A stretch of DNA of 64,000 bases from Dasypus novemcinctus. Its lineage: Eukaryota > Chordata > Mammalia > Cingulata > Dasypodidae. Position numbers and translations under genes: made by a program. Positions 25,110-37,522 of this stretch are shown in pieces; position 1 is the stretch's first letter; every line of letters begins with the position of its first letter. The notes under the pieces are model-generated. The model was not told the DNA's origin and made no database searches. It saw only the letters and a program-made list of their open reading frames with translations. Location of the stretch: NCBI RefSeq assembly GCF_030445035.2, contig NC_080683.1, forward strand, positions 120,761,225-120,825,224, given 5' to 3'.

Positions 25110-25330
25110 CAATCAAACAAACAAAAATTTAGGTTGTAATCCAATAGCTTTAGGTTATAATCCAAAGCACTTTGTTGTGTTGCTCAATTTATAACAGCTT
25201 TGGTGTCTGGGAGTTCCTTCATTTGACTCCTATGTACCATTGACATTCACCTGCAAAGGGGGATTTGCTTCTGTTATTGAACTTTCTGATTTTCTGCCAT
25301 TAAAACATGCTCCAAGATCATGTTTCATGC
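25110..25330 (-). mobile_element. L1 3' UTR fragment, minus strand
   Basis: The segment reads 'ataatccaaagcactttgttgtgttgctcaatt...agctttggtgtctgggag', the antisense of an old L1ME-type 3' UTR. The same subsegment occurs at about 59555-59640 in a second L1 copy, which supports the call. Confidence 0.6.
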
Positions 25331-26129
25331 CCACTCCTGGAAACAGCCATTTCCCAAAATAGCTCTGGTTCCTTGTGTTGGTGGGTGGTATTAGAAATAA
25401 ACATATGTGTGCTACATATGCACACTGTTACTTGGTGGTAATTTCTTTCAGGCCTTACTAAGAGACAAAATAAGGAAATGTATGTGTGAGCAATAACGTG
25501 TGCCGACACACATCTATAAATGTTTCTGTGTGTACCCATTTGTTTGTATATTAAACCAAACCTGAGTTCATAGTGATGTCTCCAGCAGTAATACATTACT
25601 ACATGGGTCATTGTAGTCTCTTCTTGCTTCACTGTAAATTCCCTCTTGAACAGTGAGAAACCTGTCTCCAGCCCTGCAAAATTAATTTATTTAACTTGCA
25701 GTTTGAGAAAACAAGAACAGCAGTGTCAGAATTTTTAAAATGTGGTCCAATGTGAACCAACTTTATCAACTATATAACAGTGTTTATATTCAGTTCCTTC
25801 TTGCAGACTTCACTCATTTTCAAAGTTATATAGGTCAGCACCTTTTCAACCACCTCATTCATTGAGGTTACTTCATACATTTGCCACACAGTTAGATTCT
25901 CGTTACACACTGTATTCCATCCTGCAATATCCTAAATGTATTTTTTCAATTTCTTTTGTGTGAAGTCCTGAGAGATTTGACAAATTCATAATGCCATGTC
26001 TCCAGCATCAGTTCCAAACAGAATAGCTTAACCACTCTAAAATTTCCCTCTATTTCATATTTTCTAATTTCCTTCACCCTGAACCTGTAAGGACCATTTG
26101 CAAGAACGGCCCTCAACTTCTCTTTTCCT

Positions 26130-26600
26130 CTGTTAGGCCCTGCTAAGCGATTCTTAACCTTTAAACAATAGCTAATTGATCAGATTAGAATAGAGATAGT
26201 AACTGTTTTCAGAAGCTAACTGCAAAATGTAGATATGCACAAACTGGTACTCTCCAGTTTTTTTAGCACAGACTCAGGGGGACAGTAGAATGAACTTAGC
26301 TACACTTTAGCTTCAGTATAGTAGTAAATTCTCTGCCCCTGGGCAGGATTTAGACACCATTTTCTGTACATAGGATCTATGACCAAACATGTTAAAGCGT
26401 GAAGTGCTATAGGACATTCACAAGATGTAACCCCTCCCATCTGTCAGTCCTGTGACCCAACCCCTTGAACTCCTCCCATGTACAAGCCAATATAATGCTA
26501 TTATCTCTGCTGCTTGGGGAGGCAGATTTGAGACTTACTCTCCTGACCTCTGCTGGCTTAATAGAGCACTTTTCCTTGTGTGATCAACCTTGGTATGGAC
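26130..26600 (+). mobile_element. Possible LTR fragment
   Basis: The 3' part (26440-26590) has LTR-like order: CCAAT-like 'aagccaatataatg', then 'ttgagacttactctcctgacctctgctggcttaatagagc' with a degraded poly(A)-signal-like word, then a short T-rich end. No matching second LTR, target duplication or internal sequence was found. Weak call. Confidence 0.3.
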
Positions 26601-26877
26601 TTCAGTTCTCTGCATTGGGTAAGAACCCAGGGAACTCATGAGAGCCCCCTCCAAACCTTTGATAATACTGACGTTTTACTGGTCTACAGTTTTGCCTTTC
26701 CCAGAATATCATATAAATGGAATCGTAAGTATGTAGCTTTTTCAACTTGGCTAATTAATATAGCAATATTTAAGTTTCATCTATGTCCTTTCGTGGATTG
26801 ATAGCTGAATTCTTTGCTACAAATATCCTCTTGCATATTTGTACCAGAGTGTGCCTGTCAACTGACCAACTGAAGGG

Positions 26878-27845
26878 TGTGACAGTTTGAATATTTGTGA
26901 TCCAAGAAAGATCATGTTCTTTGAATAACCCATTGCTGTGGGTGTGGGGCCCTTTGATTGCATTAGATTCAATTAAGGAAACTTTTGATTAGATCACACT
27001 TGACTAAATCACTTTAGGGTCTTTAATTGGACTACATCAGTAAGGCATGATCTAGGTTGGGTCCGTGCCCTCATTCTGGAGGTTTATCTATGAAGATAAT
27101 TGAAAGCAGAAACACACAGAGGAAGAGCCACCATTTTGACGACGCCCTGTGGGAGGGAGGACTGCAGGAAGACAGAGAAACCCTGACAGGCTGAGAGGGA
27201 GGCAAGAGAAACCCCGACAGGCTGAAAGAGAGGCCAGAGGCTGGTATCAGAGGACCAGTTCTGAAGTGAGAAGTCACCATTTTGTCTTGCCATGTGGCAG
27301 GAGGCTAAGATCTGATCAGCAGCTGACTTTCAGTGAGAAAGCATGTCTAATGATGCTTTGATTTTGCAAACTTGGTACTGTAATATTTTCCCCAATAATT
27401 CCTATTATAAAGTCAACCCATTTCTGGTAATTTGCTTTGGCATTCTTTTTTTTTTTTTTAAGATTTATTTATTTATTTAACTCCCCCCCTCCCCCGGTTG
27501 TCTGTTCTCTGCGTCTATTTGCTGAATCTTCTTTCTTTGTCCGCTTCTGTTGTCGTCAGCAGCACAGAAGTGTGGGCGGCACCATTCCTGGGCAGGCTGC
27601 ACTTTCTTTCGCGCTGGGCGGCTCTCCTTACAGGTGCACTCCTTGTGCGTGGGGCTCCCCTACACGGGGACACCCCTGTGTGGCGCGGCTCTCTTTGCGC
27701 GCATCAGCACTGCTCGTGGGCCAGCTCCACACGGGTCAAGGAGGCCTGGGGTTTGAACCGCGGACCTCCCATGTGGTAGACGGACTCCCTAACCACTGGG
27801 CCAAGTCCGTTTCCCTTGCTTTGGCATTCTTAGCAAACTACAACA
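26878..27845 (+). mobile_element. Solo LTR (MaLR/ERVL-type) with 5-bp target duplication
   Basis: The element starts TGTGACAGTTTGAATATTTG and ends ...GCAAACTACAACA, that is, TG...CA. It is bounded by the direct repeat AAGGG at 26873-26877 and 27846-27850. Removing it joins L1 sequence smoothly ('ccaactgaaggg' to 'cattttg'). A 5-bp duplication fits class III ERVL/MaLR integrases. Its 3' end resembles the fragments at 49490-49815 and 52430-52890. It is interrupted by a DAS SINE at 27448-27815. Confidence 0.7.
27448..27815 (-). mobile_element. DAS SINE with perfect 16-bp target duplication
   Basis: Minus-strand SINE. The 5' head is GGGAAACGGACTTGGCCCAG with A-box-like TGGCCCAGTGG, then B-box GGTTCAAACCC, so it derives from a tRNA and has an internal RNA polymerase III promoter. 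The body is GC-rich and ends 'gacaacagaagcgg...cgcagagaacagac', followed by a G-rich run, (AAAT)n and poly(A). It is flanked by TTGCTTTGGCATTCTT at 27432-27447 and 27816-27831. The family is specific to armadillos. The plus-strand frames at 27437-27955, 27498-27779 and 27550-27756 are antisense frames of this SINE, not genes. Confidence 0.92.
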
Positions 27846-30728
27846 AAGGGCATTTTGTTTGCTTACAGTTTGGAAAGAGTATGAATAAAATGGCTATAAA
27901 TTACTTCGAGTTTTCATGTGGATGTATATTTTACTTCAGGTTGGTAAATATCTAGGCATATGACTGCTAAATAATATGGTAAAACTATGTTTAGCTTTGT
28001 AAGAAACTGCCAAACTCTGTTTAATTTTATAGTCCCAAGAACAGTGAATGAGAGTTCTGAATTCCTATTGCTCCTTGTCAGCATTTGATATTGTCTATGT
28101 GCAATTCCCAGATGACAAATGGCATTGAACATCTTTTCATATGATTATTTGACATCTGTATATCATTTTGGGTGAGGGATCTGTTCAGATTGGTTGCTCA
28201 GTTTTTAATTATTCAGATGTGATTGTTGAGATTTAAGTGTTCTTTTTGTATTTGGATAAAATCTGTTATCAGGTATGCTTTTTGCACATATATACCACAG
28301 TATGTGGCTATTATTCTCATTTGCTTAGTAGTGTATTCGGTAGAGCAGACTTTTAAAAATTCAATAATTGCAGCTTAAGAATTTTTTTCTTTCATGGATC
28401 ATGCCTTTGTTTTATCTAAAATTCCATCACCCAAGGTCACTTAAATTCTATTACTTTTTCTTATAAAACTTTTGTAGCTTTGGGCTTTACATTTGAGTCT
28501 ATTATCCATTTTTAGTAATTTTTTGTGAAATGCGTCTAGGTTCCTTTCTTGCATAAGGACATCCAATTCTTGAGCCACCATTTGTTTGAAAAGATTATCA
28601 TTTCTCATTTGAATTATCTTTGCTTTTTTGTCAAAGAGCCACTGACTATAATTGATGGGATCTTTTCACACCTGAGCTCTCTTTTTTACTTCATCAGTTT
28701 ATGTGTGTATTCTTTCTCCTATACCATGCCGTCAGGTTTATTTCTTCTTTCCAAATCTGTATATCTTTTGCTGTTTATCATTACCTTGTCTTATTGCACT
28801 GACTAGGACTTCCAGTACAATGTTCAATAGGAGTATTGAGTAGACGTTGTTCCTGGTCTTAAGTGGAAACTACCTAGTTTCACTCAAGTAAGTATAATAT
28901 TAGCTATAGGTATTTTGTAGGTGTTCTTTATCACATTAAGGAAGCTTTACTCTACTCCTAATATACTGAGAGGTTTAATCAAGAATGACTATTGAATTTT
29001 GTCAAATGTTTTCTCTGCATCAAATGATAGAAACATTTGATTTTTCTTTTTTAGTTTGTTGATGTGGTGGATTGCATGAATTTATTTTTAAATGTCAAAC
29101 CAATCTTGAAGACTTAGAATAAATCCCATATGGTGTATAATTATTAATATATTGATTTATTCAATTTTCTAATATTTTGGGGGATTTTTATATCTAGGGT
29201 AATGCTGGCACTAGGGTAATGCTGGCCCCATAGAATGATCTGGAAATTATTCCCTCTGCTTCTTTTTTGGGGAAGAGATATTAGAGAATAGAAATCTTTT
29301 CTACCTTAAGTATGTGGTAGAGTTCACCAGTGCATACATATGGGTCTGGTGCTCTCTCTTTTGGAGGGTTATTAGTGACTGATTAAAATTCTTTAATGAA
29401 TATAAATCTAGTAATATAATCTGTTTTTATGGTGTGAAAATTTGGTGGTTCTTGTCTTTCAAGAAATCTGCATATTTCATCTAAGTTATCAAATATATGG
29501 ACAAGGAAGTGTTCATGGGCTCAATCATGATGACTCCTCTCTTATTTCTGGTATTAGTAATCTCTTGTTCTTTGGTAGCTTGTCTAGAGGTGTGCCACTT
29601 TATTGATTTTTCAAAAAGGTGGCTTTTTGTTTATGTTTATTTTCTCTATTGTTTTATTCTTTTTAACTTTAAGGTTTATGCTCTAATTTTTCTTCTCTAA
29701 TTTTCTGTTGGTAAACTTGGCTTGTTGAAGTCAAACCATTCTTCCTTTGTAATATGTCCCTTTAGTGTTATGAATTTCCTCATAAACCTTGTTTTCTCTG
29801 CATCCTACACATTTTGATAAGTTGTATTTCTGTTTTCATTTAATTCTAAATATTTTTAAATTTCTCTTAAGATTTATTTTATCCATATGTTATTTAGAAT
29901 GGTATTGCTTAATCTCGAAATATTGAAGATGTTCCAGCTAACTTTCTGTTATTGATTTCTAATTTAATTCTATTGTGTTCTGAAAACATATTTATTATAT
30001 TTTCAATTGATTTAAATTTGCTAAGGCATATTTTGGGGGTCAAAATTCAGTCTATGCTGGAGAATATTCCATATGAATGTGTATTCTGCTATTGTTGAAT
30101 AGCATATTCTGTAAATATCAGTTATATCAACTGTAATGATAATGCTCTTCAGATCACCAACATCCTTATTGGTTTCCTGCCTCCATGGTGCATCCATTAC
30201 TGAAAGATGGATGTTGAAGTCTGTATGAAGTCAGCTATGTGTGGACTTGTCTATGACTCTTAAAGTTCAATTCATTTTTATTTTATGTATTCTAAGGCAC
30301 TACTGTTTGGTGTAAATACATTAAAGATTTCTATGTCTTCTTGGAGAATTAACCCCTTCATCATTATACAATTCCCTTCTTTATCCCTGATAATTTTCCT
30401 CATTCTGAAGCCTGCTAGTGTCTGAAACTAGCAAGCTATTCAACCGTTCTTTGATTAGTATTAGCATGGTATGTGTTTTTCCTTCTTTGTACTTTCAACC
30501 TCTTTCTTTATATTCAAAATAGATTCCCTGGAAATAGGATAAAGTTTTTATTTTTTTATCCACTCTGATAATCTCTGTCTTTTAATTGATGTGCTCAAAA
30601 CATTCATATTTAAATTGATTATTGATGGAGTTGGATTAATATCTACTATGTGTATACTGTTTCACTGGTTTCTATTGATTGTACTAGTTTTTTAAATTAT
30701 TTTTTGTTTTTTATCTTCCTATCTTTTT

Positions 30729-30771
30729 TTTTTTAAAGACTTGCCTATTATGTTTATGCAGACATTTGCCA

Positions 30772-30803
<32 letters not shown>

Positions 30804-31152
30804 AAAGATTTATTTATTTATTTAATTTCCCCCCCTCCCCTGGTTGTCTGTTCTTGGTGTCTATTCGCTGCGTCTTGTTTCTTTGTCCGCTTCTGTTGTC
30901 GTCAGCGGCACGGGAAGTGTGGGCGGCGCCATTCCTGGGCAGGCTGCACTTTCTTTTCACGCTGGGCGGCTTTCCTCACGGGCGCGCTCCTTGCGCGTGG
31001 GGCTCCCCCACGCGGGGGACACCCTTGCGTGGCACGGCACTCCTTGCGCGTATCGGCACTGCGCATGGCAGTCAAGGAGGCCCGGGGTTTGAACCGCGGA
31101 CCTCCCATATGGTAGATGGACGCCCTAACCACTGGGCCAAAGTCCGTTTCCC
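30729..31152 (-). mobile_element. DAS SINE carrying extra 3' sequence
   Basis: Same family and orientation as the copy at 27448, with A box TGGCCCAGTGG and B box GGTTCAAACCC at the right end. The target duplication TCTTCCTATCTTTTT (30714-30728 and 31153-31167) encloses the normal SINE with its A-rich tail (30772-30803, T-rich on plus). It also encloses about 36 bases of non-SINE sequence (30735-30771) and a second A run. The extra segment therefore came with the insertion. Frames at 30741-31204 are antisense to the SINE. Confidence 0.88.
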
Positions 31153-33559
31153 TCTTCCTATCTTTTTAATGCCTACTCTGGATTTAATATACTATTTTAG
31201 ATGATTCTCTTTATTCTCCTCTCTTTCTTTATCCATTATACCAATTTATAATGTCTTTAGTGGTTACCAGGCAGTTTGAAATATACATGTATTCTGAATT
31301 AACTTTCAAATATCACTATATTGCTTCTTGTGCATTTGAATGTATCTTTTAGGAGAGTATTTTCAGTTCTCTCCTCCCATCCTTATAGCATTCCTTTATA
31401 ATCACCTGATATGGAACAAAGAGATCAATATCTTATTTTACATCATTTCTTCCTTCTCTGATGCTCTTTCTTTCTATATGCAGATATGAATTTTGAACTT
31501 ACACCATTTTCCTTCTCTCTGAAGGACTTACTTTTACATTTCTTGCAGAACAGGTCTTCCAGCTATAAATTCTCTCTGTATTTGCTTATCTAAGAAAGTC
31601 TTTACTTCTCCCTAACTTTTGAAGGATAATTTCACTGGGTATAGAATTCAAGGATGGTTGTTTTGTTCTTTCAAAACTTTCAACATTTTAGATCACTCTC
31701 CTTCTTGATTACATGGTTTCTGATGAGAAGTCTTCTGTATTTTTCATACTCTTTTTCCATAAGTATGCTGGGTTTTTTTTTCTGCTTTCTTTCAATATCT
31801 TTGATTTTTTTTTGCATTTTTAATATTATATACTGTAGTGTAGATTTTTGGTCTTTATTCTGCTTGGAGTTCTCTGAACTTTCTGGATCTATGATTTGGT
31901 ATCTACAAATAATTTTGGGAAAATAAACGATCATTATTTCTTGGAAGATTTCTTTTAATATGTTCTTTCTATTACTTGTAGTATTCCAGTTTCACTTATT
32001 TTATACCTTTGAAATTTTCCCACAGTTGTGGATCTTCTGTTTTGATTTTGCATTCTCTGTTCTTTTTGCCTTTCAATTTGGTAATTTTCTGTTTACATAT
32101 CTTCACCCTGATTCTTTCCTCACTTTCTCTCACTGATTCTTCCCTCAGTTGTACTCTTTTACTGTTGAGCCTATCAAAGGCATTCTCTATTTCTGTTGCA
32201 GTGTTGTTGTTTTTATTTTTAGTATTAACTTTTGATTCTTTCCTTAACATTTCCATTCTTATGATTATATTACCTTTCTGTTCTCACATGTTGTATGCTT
32301 TTCAATACAACCTGTATTAATCATAGTTGTTTTCTTTAATTCCCTTTCTGATAATTCCAAAATCATTGTCTTATCTGAGTCTTCCTGTTGCTTACCTTGT
32401 CACTTTAGACTTTATTTTATTGCCTTTTAGGATTTCTTAAATTTTCCTTTTGAACCCTGGATATGACATATGAGAAAATAGGAACTGAAGTTAAAAGCTT
32501 TTAGCATGATGTTGTATGTGAATCTGGTCAGGAGTTGGGCTGTATTTAATATTTTCTCTAGCTGGAACCTACAGTGGCTTCAGTTTTCCCTTAGTTCTTG
32601 TCTTCTCTCTTGTCCTTGGGTTTCCTTAAGCACTTCCTAAATAGAGTCTGCATTGTGAAGCTCTTTCAACACCATCTGCTATTATTATCCTGGAGCTCTG
32701 TTGACTGGTAGGAAAGTGTTTGGGAAGTGGAAGTGTTCCATACTCTTGTAATTACTTCTTTATTTTTTAGTGATTCTGTGTCCCTGGGCAGTGACCTTTA
32801 CAAGAATGTCTTAGCTTTTTTCTTATTATATTGGCAGGAAGTCAGAGGGCTTAGATAAGGCTCTGGTGAAGCCTGATGCTATGGAGAAGGTTCTGGGTGA
32901 TTTCAAAATGATTATTTTTCCACTTTCTCTGCCAGAAATATGAGGGGATTTTTCTTGACTCTTCATCTTGAGAGGCTGATGTTTCCTATAGGTAATATTC
33001 ATAAAAGTGAGAGGGAACCCTAAAGACTTCCTCCCCCAGGATTTTCTTTTTCATGTCAGTTCACACTTAGTTTCCAGTCTTTCATCAAAATTTCATTTAA
33101 GCATGCCTGCCGGTATGGGTCCAGTAGCCTCTGCACCAGGTAAACTGACCTTGGTCATGGTTGTCTATATTTGCCCATCTCGTTAGATTTCAGGCTAGTG
33201 ATTTGCCCCGTGACTTTGGTTCTATGATAATACAAAAATAGTCAATTTTCAGATTTTCAGTTAATTCAGATACTTATTTGTTTAAGAGTGGGAAAAAAGC
33301 CTTCCAAGGTTTTTGCATGTTGGAGGTAAAACTAGAAACCCAAAGAGAGTTCTTTTGCTGTAAGATTTCTTAGAGACATTGAGCCAAGAAGATTCATAGA
33401 TTCCATATCTTTAATGTATCTGATCATGACTTTTGTTTTGCAAGAAACAGTTTTGAGGTCTAGCATTCCATGGAAGAGTAAAAGGAATAAATGGAATCCA
33501 CATTAATTAAATTAATTAACACATGTTTAAGTGGCTTTCATACTTCAATAAAAGGAATC

Positions 33560-33690
33560 AGAATCGTCAGACTGTTAATCACTTTAAAGCTCAAAGAAGG
33601 CCTTCTTTACCACGTACTCCTAAAGTTTCACCCTGATATCTAGCATATAGATAGTTTTAGTAACTTTCTGCTGAATGAATTCTGAGTATT
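33560..33690 (+). mobile_element. Possible L2 3'-end fragment
   Basis: The end of this segment ('tgatatctagcatatagatagttttagtaactttctgctgaatgaa') has the layout of the LINE-2 3' end. Short and diverged. Confidence 0.4.
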
Positions 33691-33699
33691 ACAAACACA

Positions 33700-35180
33700 G
33701 TTGTTTTATATGATTTCAAAAAAAAATTACACAAAAAAATTCATGCTGGGCATAAATAGTTAATAAATAATGTAATGGAAATATGAACATTTAGCCAAAC
33801 AAGAGCAATAGGTCTAGGAAGACTGAGTAAATTACTTAAGAAAATGTGGGTGGAAAATATTACCAAACGTGCCATACTGCAACATACATATGTACTGCTA
33901 ATTATAATGCACTTTGCTCTGTGAAATCTCAGAGATCAAATCAGATAACTCATCTCCAAATGAAGGAAATGAATAGGAACTCCCTAGTGCTAAAGGCAGG
34001 GATTTCCGTTGTGAATGTGCTGGTTTACATAACAGTAGGCAAACGGACCACTTACTATGCAATATTTCTTTTTAAACTTTTAAATTAATCCAGTTATAAT
34101 GATAACTTTATTTGTAAGCTTACATGTTTACTATTCTTCTGAATGATTTGCCCCTTATTACAGGATTTCAAAAGGGAAATAATTGTGACCTTAGAAGTAT
34201 TGTTTAGTAAAGTAGTGAATATTTACTTCTTTGACATGCACCCTATGGATATTAAATAAATATTTCTTGTCTAAATGTTTGAAACCAGAATTATACATTT
34301 AGATTTTGTTTCAAAAATGCTAGCAGCACGTTGTTGACAGAAAGAACAGATAAATCCTACTCTGCTTGCCATATTTTAACGTTTTATTCCTAATAGTTTA
34401 CCTAACTAAATGAAATTATGTTGAAGAGTAGGTGACTCTGATATAGTCTTGGCAGTTTGAGTGGGATAAACCACAGAAAAAGGAACATAAAATGTTGCTG
34501 TGGTGCTATCTGGAGTTGCCTGATTCACAAGAATAGCAAACATGCTTTTGGGAATGTACTGGATGAAGTCTGAAAGATGGTTGGAACAAAGTATGATCTA
34601 GCTGAGGAAGAGCAGGGATTTAAAGAATGAGGAAACACTGTGACCTGAAGGTCTAGATGTAGCACAATAGAAAGTAAGCACAGTTTTTCCAGAGTCAACC
34701 TTATGTTTCTTCCCTTTTCTTGCTTTAGCTCACTGACATTCTCTCCCACAATTTGTTTTACTTAAAAATGAAATGTTACTTTAATTTACATCTTTTAAGT
34801 CAGTAGGTTATGCTCTTCTAAAAATAATTCTCATTTTATCCACTGTAAACCTTGTGTTCCTTTACCTAAGAAAGTTCTTTGTGGGGTTTTTTTCTTCTTT
34901 GTAGGAGAACCTAAAGCTTGAGGTAGCAGAGTGGAAAGGAATACCTGATATCGTGTGAACTCACAGATAGATCGTGCCGATATCAAGGATGTCCTGGGAT
35001 TTGTGTCATATCCTTACAGTTGTGATTTTATTAATTTAATCAAACTGCTTAAAAATGCATAAACACTTTTCATGCATTTGTGATGTTGGTAGGAAAAGTG
35101 AAGGAGTAATATTTATATTCATGTGTTATTTATTTAATTATTTAGACCTATTTTCAACCTTTTTAAAACAATAGTAAGAG
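33700..35180. other. No recognised gene or repeat
   Basis: AT-rich DNA. The frames at 33846-34088 plus and 34525-34749 minus lack motifs and composition bias. Nothing further can be supported. Confidence 0.5.
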
Positions 35181-35192
35181 TAGCACACTTTT

Positions 35193-35730
35193 AAAAAAAT
35201 ATTTATTTTAAAGAAACTTTAGATTACATTAATGCTGCACAAAAATATACAGGGTATTTCCATATGGCCCCCTCCCTGCCCCTCCTACACCTTCCCATAT
35301 TAACAATATCCTTCATTCATGTGGCACATTTGTTACAATGGATAAACACATATTAAAACATTACCACTAACTGTGGATTATAGTTTACATTATATAATAT
35401 ATAGTGCATATACATAATATATAATGTGTAGTGTACATTGTATAGTTTGCACTCTGTCCCACACAATTTTGTAAGTTAGAACAAAATATATAATGGCCTG
35501 TATCCGTCATTGCAATGTAGTGCAGGACAATTCCATTGTTCCGAAGATTCCCAATATTACACCTATTTTTCCCTCTCCCTCCGCTCAGAACGTCCGGCGA
35601 CAACTGCCTCCACATCAATGATAAAAGTTCTTCCATTGCTAGGATAACAATAAGTTCATAGTAGAATAATAGTAAGTCTACTCTAGTCCATCATTAATTC
35701 CTGAAATTGGAGGATTTGGGGATGGTGATG
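35193..35730 (-). mobile_element. L1 3' UTR (3' half of a U6-L1 chimera)
   Basis: Read on minus this is the 3' end of a xenarthran-type L1, from 'ggaatt...tactattattctactatgaac' through 'tggaggcagttgtcgccgg' to an A-rich end at 35193. It shares its layout with 20950-23268. It joins directly to the 3' end of a U6 snRNA copy at 35731. The composite is flanked by an imperfect direct repeat, CACACTTT (35184-35191 and 35839-35846). Confidence 0.75.
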
Positions 35731-35836
35731 AAAAACGGAACGCTTCATGAATTTGCGTTTCATTGCTGCGTAGGGGCCATACTAGTCTTCTCTACATTAT
35801 TCCAGTTTTTAGTATATGTGCTGCTGAAGTGAGCAC
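35731..35836 (-). pseudogene. RNU6 pseudogene: U6 spliceosomal snRNA pseudogene (5' half of a U6-L1 chimera)
   Basis: The minus strand reads GTGCTCACTTCAGCAGCACA at the 5' end, then TAGAGAAGACTAGTATGGCC, then ACGCAAATTCATGAAGCGTT, ending GTTCCGTTTTT. This follows U6 snRNA from its first base to its terminal U run, with roughly a dozen changes. The ACAGAGA box that contacts the 5' splice site is altered (reads GTAGAGA), so a product would not work in splicing. No proximal element or TATA arrangement of a type 3 polymerase III promoter is seen upstream. The U run joins straight to L1 3' UTR, as in known U6-L1 chimeras made by template switching of the L1 reverse transcriptase. Confidence 0.92.
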
Positions 35837-35879
35837 AACACACTTTCTGAGTATATGTTAGCTCTTGTGTGCCTGTTTG

Positions 35880-36095
35880 GCTCCTCCAGGCAGCTCAGGT
35901 GTATTATCTCAGGCAACCTTCATAAAAACCAGGTACATTGGAATGTTATCGTCATCCAATATCACAAACTAAGCATAAAGCACAAAGAGGTTGTTCAGTA
36001 ATTTGCACAGGGTTATGGAGCTGGGAATTTGTGGAGTCAGAAATCAAAACCAAGCAGCATGAACACACACTCTCCACCTCATGCTGCATTACAAA
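35880..36095 (-). mobile_element. MIR SINE, minus strand
   Basis: The plus strand reads as the antisense of the MIR core: 'tattatctcaggcaaccttcataaaaacc', then 'gcacaaagaggttgttcagtaatttgcacagggttatggagctggg', then 'gtcagaaatcaaaaccaagcag'. The order and spacing of these phrases are those of MIR. The poly(T) at 36167-36181 lies beyond it. Confidence 0.85.
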
Positions 36096-36420
36096 ACCCA
36101 CACTTCTGGAAAAGTGAATAGGTGAATTAGGAAGTTTTATAATTAAAGTTAAAGAGGCTTGAAAGATTTTTTTTTTTTTTTGTATCCAGGCAGGCAGAAA
36201 CTGGAAGCCAATTGGTGTTAACACTGTTTCCTTTGGGGCACAAATAATGCCTTGACAAAATCTTCTCGACCCAGTGCTCCACCATCACTTGTCACCTTAG
36301 CACACAAGAGGGAAACTGTCCTCCAAGCTTGCTGTGTGGGGCGATGTATCCTAAATGGCTAGACAGTATTTCAAGACTAGACAAGGAATGCTTTCATTTT
36401 TGGAGCTCAGGCTGAGTAAA

Positions 36421-36438
36421 GATATATATATATATATG
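36421..36438. repeat. (TA)n microsatellite
   Basis: Short perfect TA run following GATA. Confidence 0.85.
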
Positions 36439-37522
36439 ATCTCATGTTGTAGTGCAATTTTGGTGCTTCGGTATTTCCCCAAAAGTGACATTATTTTTTC
36501 TCTTTGCTGTGCTTTCCTTTTTTTACCCAGGAGGATGAAAGAAAGCTTAAAACTGGCATTTCTCAGTAGAGGACCATCAAGTTTGAATACTTAAAATGGC
36601 ATCCATGCAGTGGAAAAGCGATACACTGCTTGCTCCGAGTCTTTGAAATTCTGTTGGGATTTGAGGCATCTACATTACATAGTACCCTATCATATGTCAT
36701 TTTCACAGCTCAGAGACTAGAAAGAATGTTCCTTGCCTCTCAGTTATCATCAATCCAATATTCTTTTTGCGTGAAGGCTTAAACCAAAATCTTGAGGGAA
36801 AGATACTCTGCCAGGATGCTTTTGCTTCTCTCAGAACGTTAAACAGAAAACATGAATTCTGAGCTTGAATTGGAGGCATTAACAAGCAAAGGAATCGTTT
36901 TAGAAAAAGTGTTTCTTTTTAACAAGGAGTAGTATATTTAAACAATCATGTGCAAAATTAGATGCTGTTCTTCAGACTTAGCTTCAAGTATTTCCATGCA
37001 GTATTATAGATGAGAGCTGGAATAGTGTTTTTTCCTAAATGTTTAATTCAGTAATTCTATCTCTGTTGCGTTAGCTTTTTATGTTGTTCTGACGAATGGG
37101 TTCTACATTCCAATATTACTTAATAGAAAAAACTAATTTAGAAAAAGTGCCTGCTAAGTGCAAAACATGTCACATGTCACATATACACTTAGAACAATCT
37201 AATATCCTTTGAAAATATATAATGGATAACTAGTTTAAATCACTTCTGTGCATCTGTAAGCTCAGATTATAAACAACATCACTGAAGACACTGGGTTTTC
37301 TTTCAGGGGACAGGAACTATGCATAGAAGCTGACTCTCTACTTCCTTCTCAGGGCTGCTATCAAAATTTGAAAAATAATGGCCACTCTGGGTCTCTGGAA
37401 GTGTCTTAATGAGATTTGGGCATTTGTTTCAGATTAAAATATGTAGTCCATCTCCACCCAAGGAGCAAAGAAGCATGCTTTCTTTTAGCAACAAGCATGC
37501 CTGGAGTGGCCTCACAGTCAGA

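Larger units (their letters stand above)
26650..33200 (-). mobile_element. Near full-length old L1 (L1M-type), minus strand
   Basis: From 26680 to 26870 and again from 27850 the plus strand is the antisense of an L1 3' UTR ('cccagaatatcatataaatggaatc', then 'agaaactgccaaactctg'). From about 28400 to 31700 it reads as antisense ORF2: for example 28978-29090 carries the usual reverse-transcriptase-proximal antisense phrases, and 30170-30380 the endonuclease-side phrases. From 31700 to 33200 it reads as ORF1 and 5' region. ORF2 would have supplied endonuclease and reverse transcriptase, ORF1 an RNA-binding chaperone. Both are shattered by stops; the longest leftover minus frames are 31680-31934 and 31996-32256, Lys/Glu-rich as expected of ORF1. 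A solo LTR with a SINE and a second SINE are inserted. Confidence 0.75.

Noticed and set aside
27700-27815. tRNA gene from A and B boxes
   Set aside because: The boxes belong to the SINE head; no cloverleaf or anticodon arm of a real tRNA can be formed by eye.
27437-27955. 172-residue plus-strand open frame, plus overlapping frames
   Set aside because: It is the antisense of a DAS SINE; the parallel frame at 30741-31115 comes from another copy of the same SINE.
35731-35836. Functional U6 gene
   Set aside because: Changed ACAGAGA box, many substitutions, no upstream polymerase III promoter, and fusion to L1 3' UTR.
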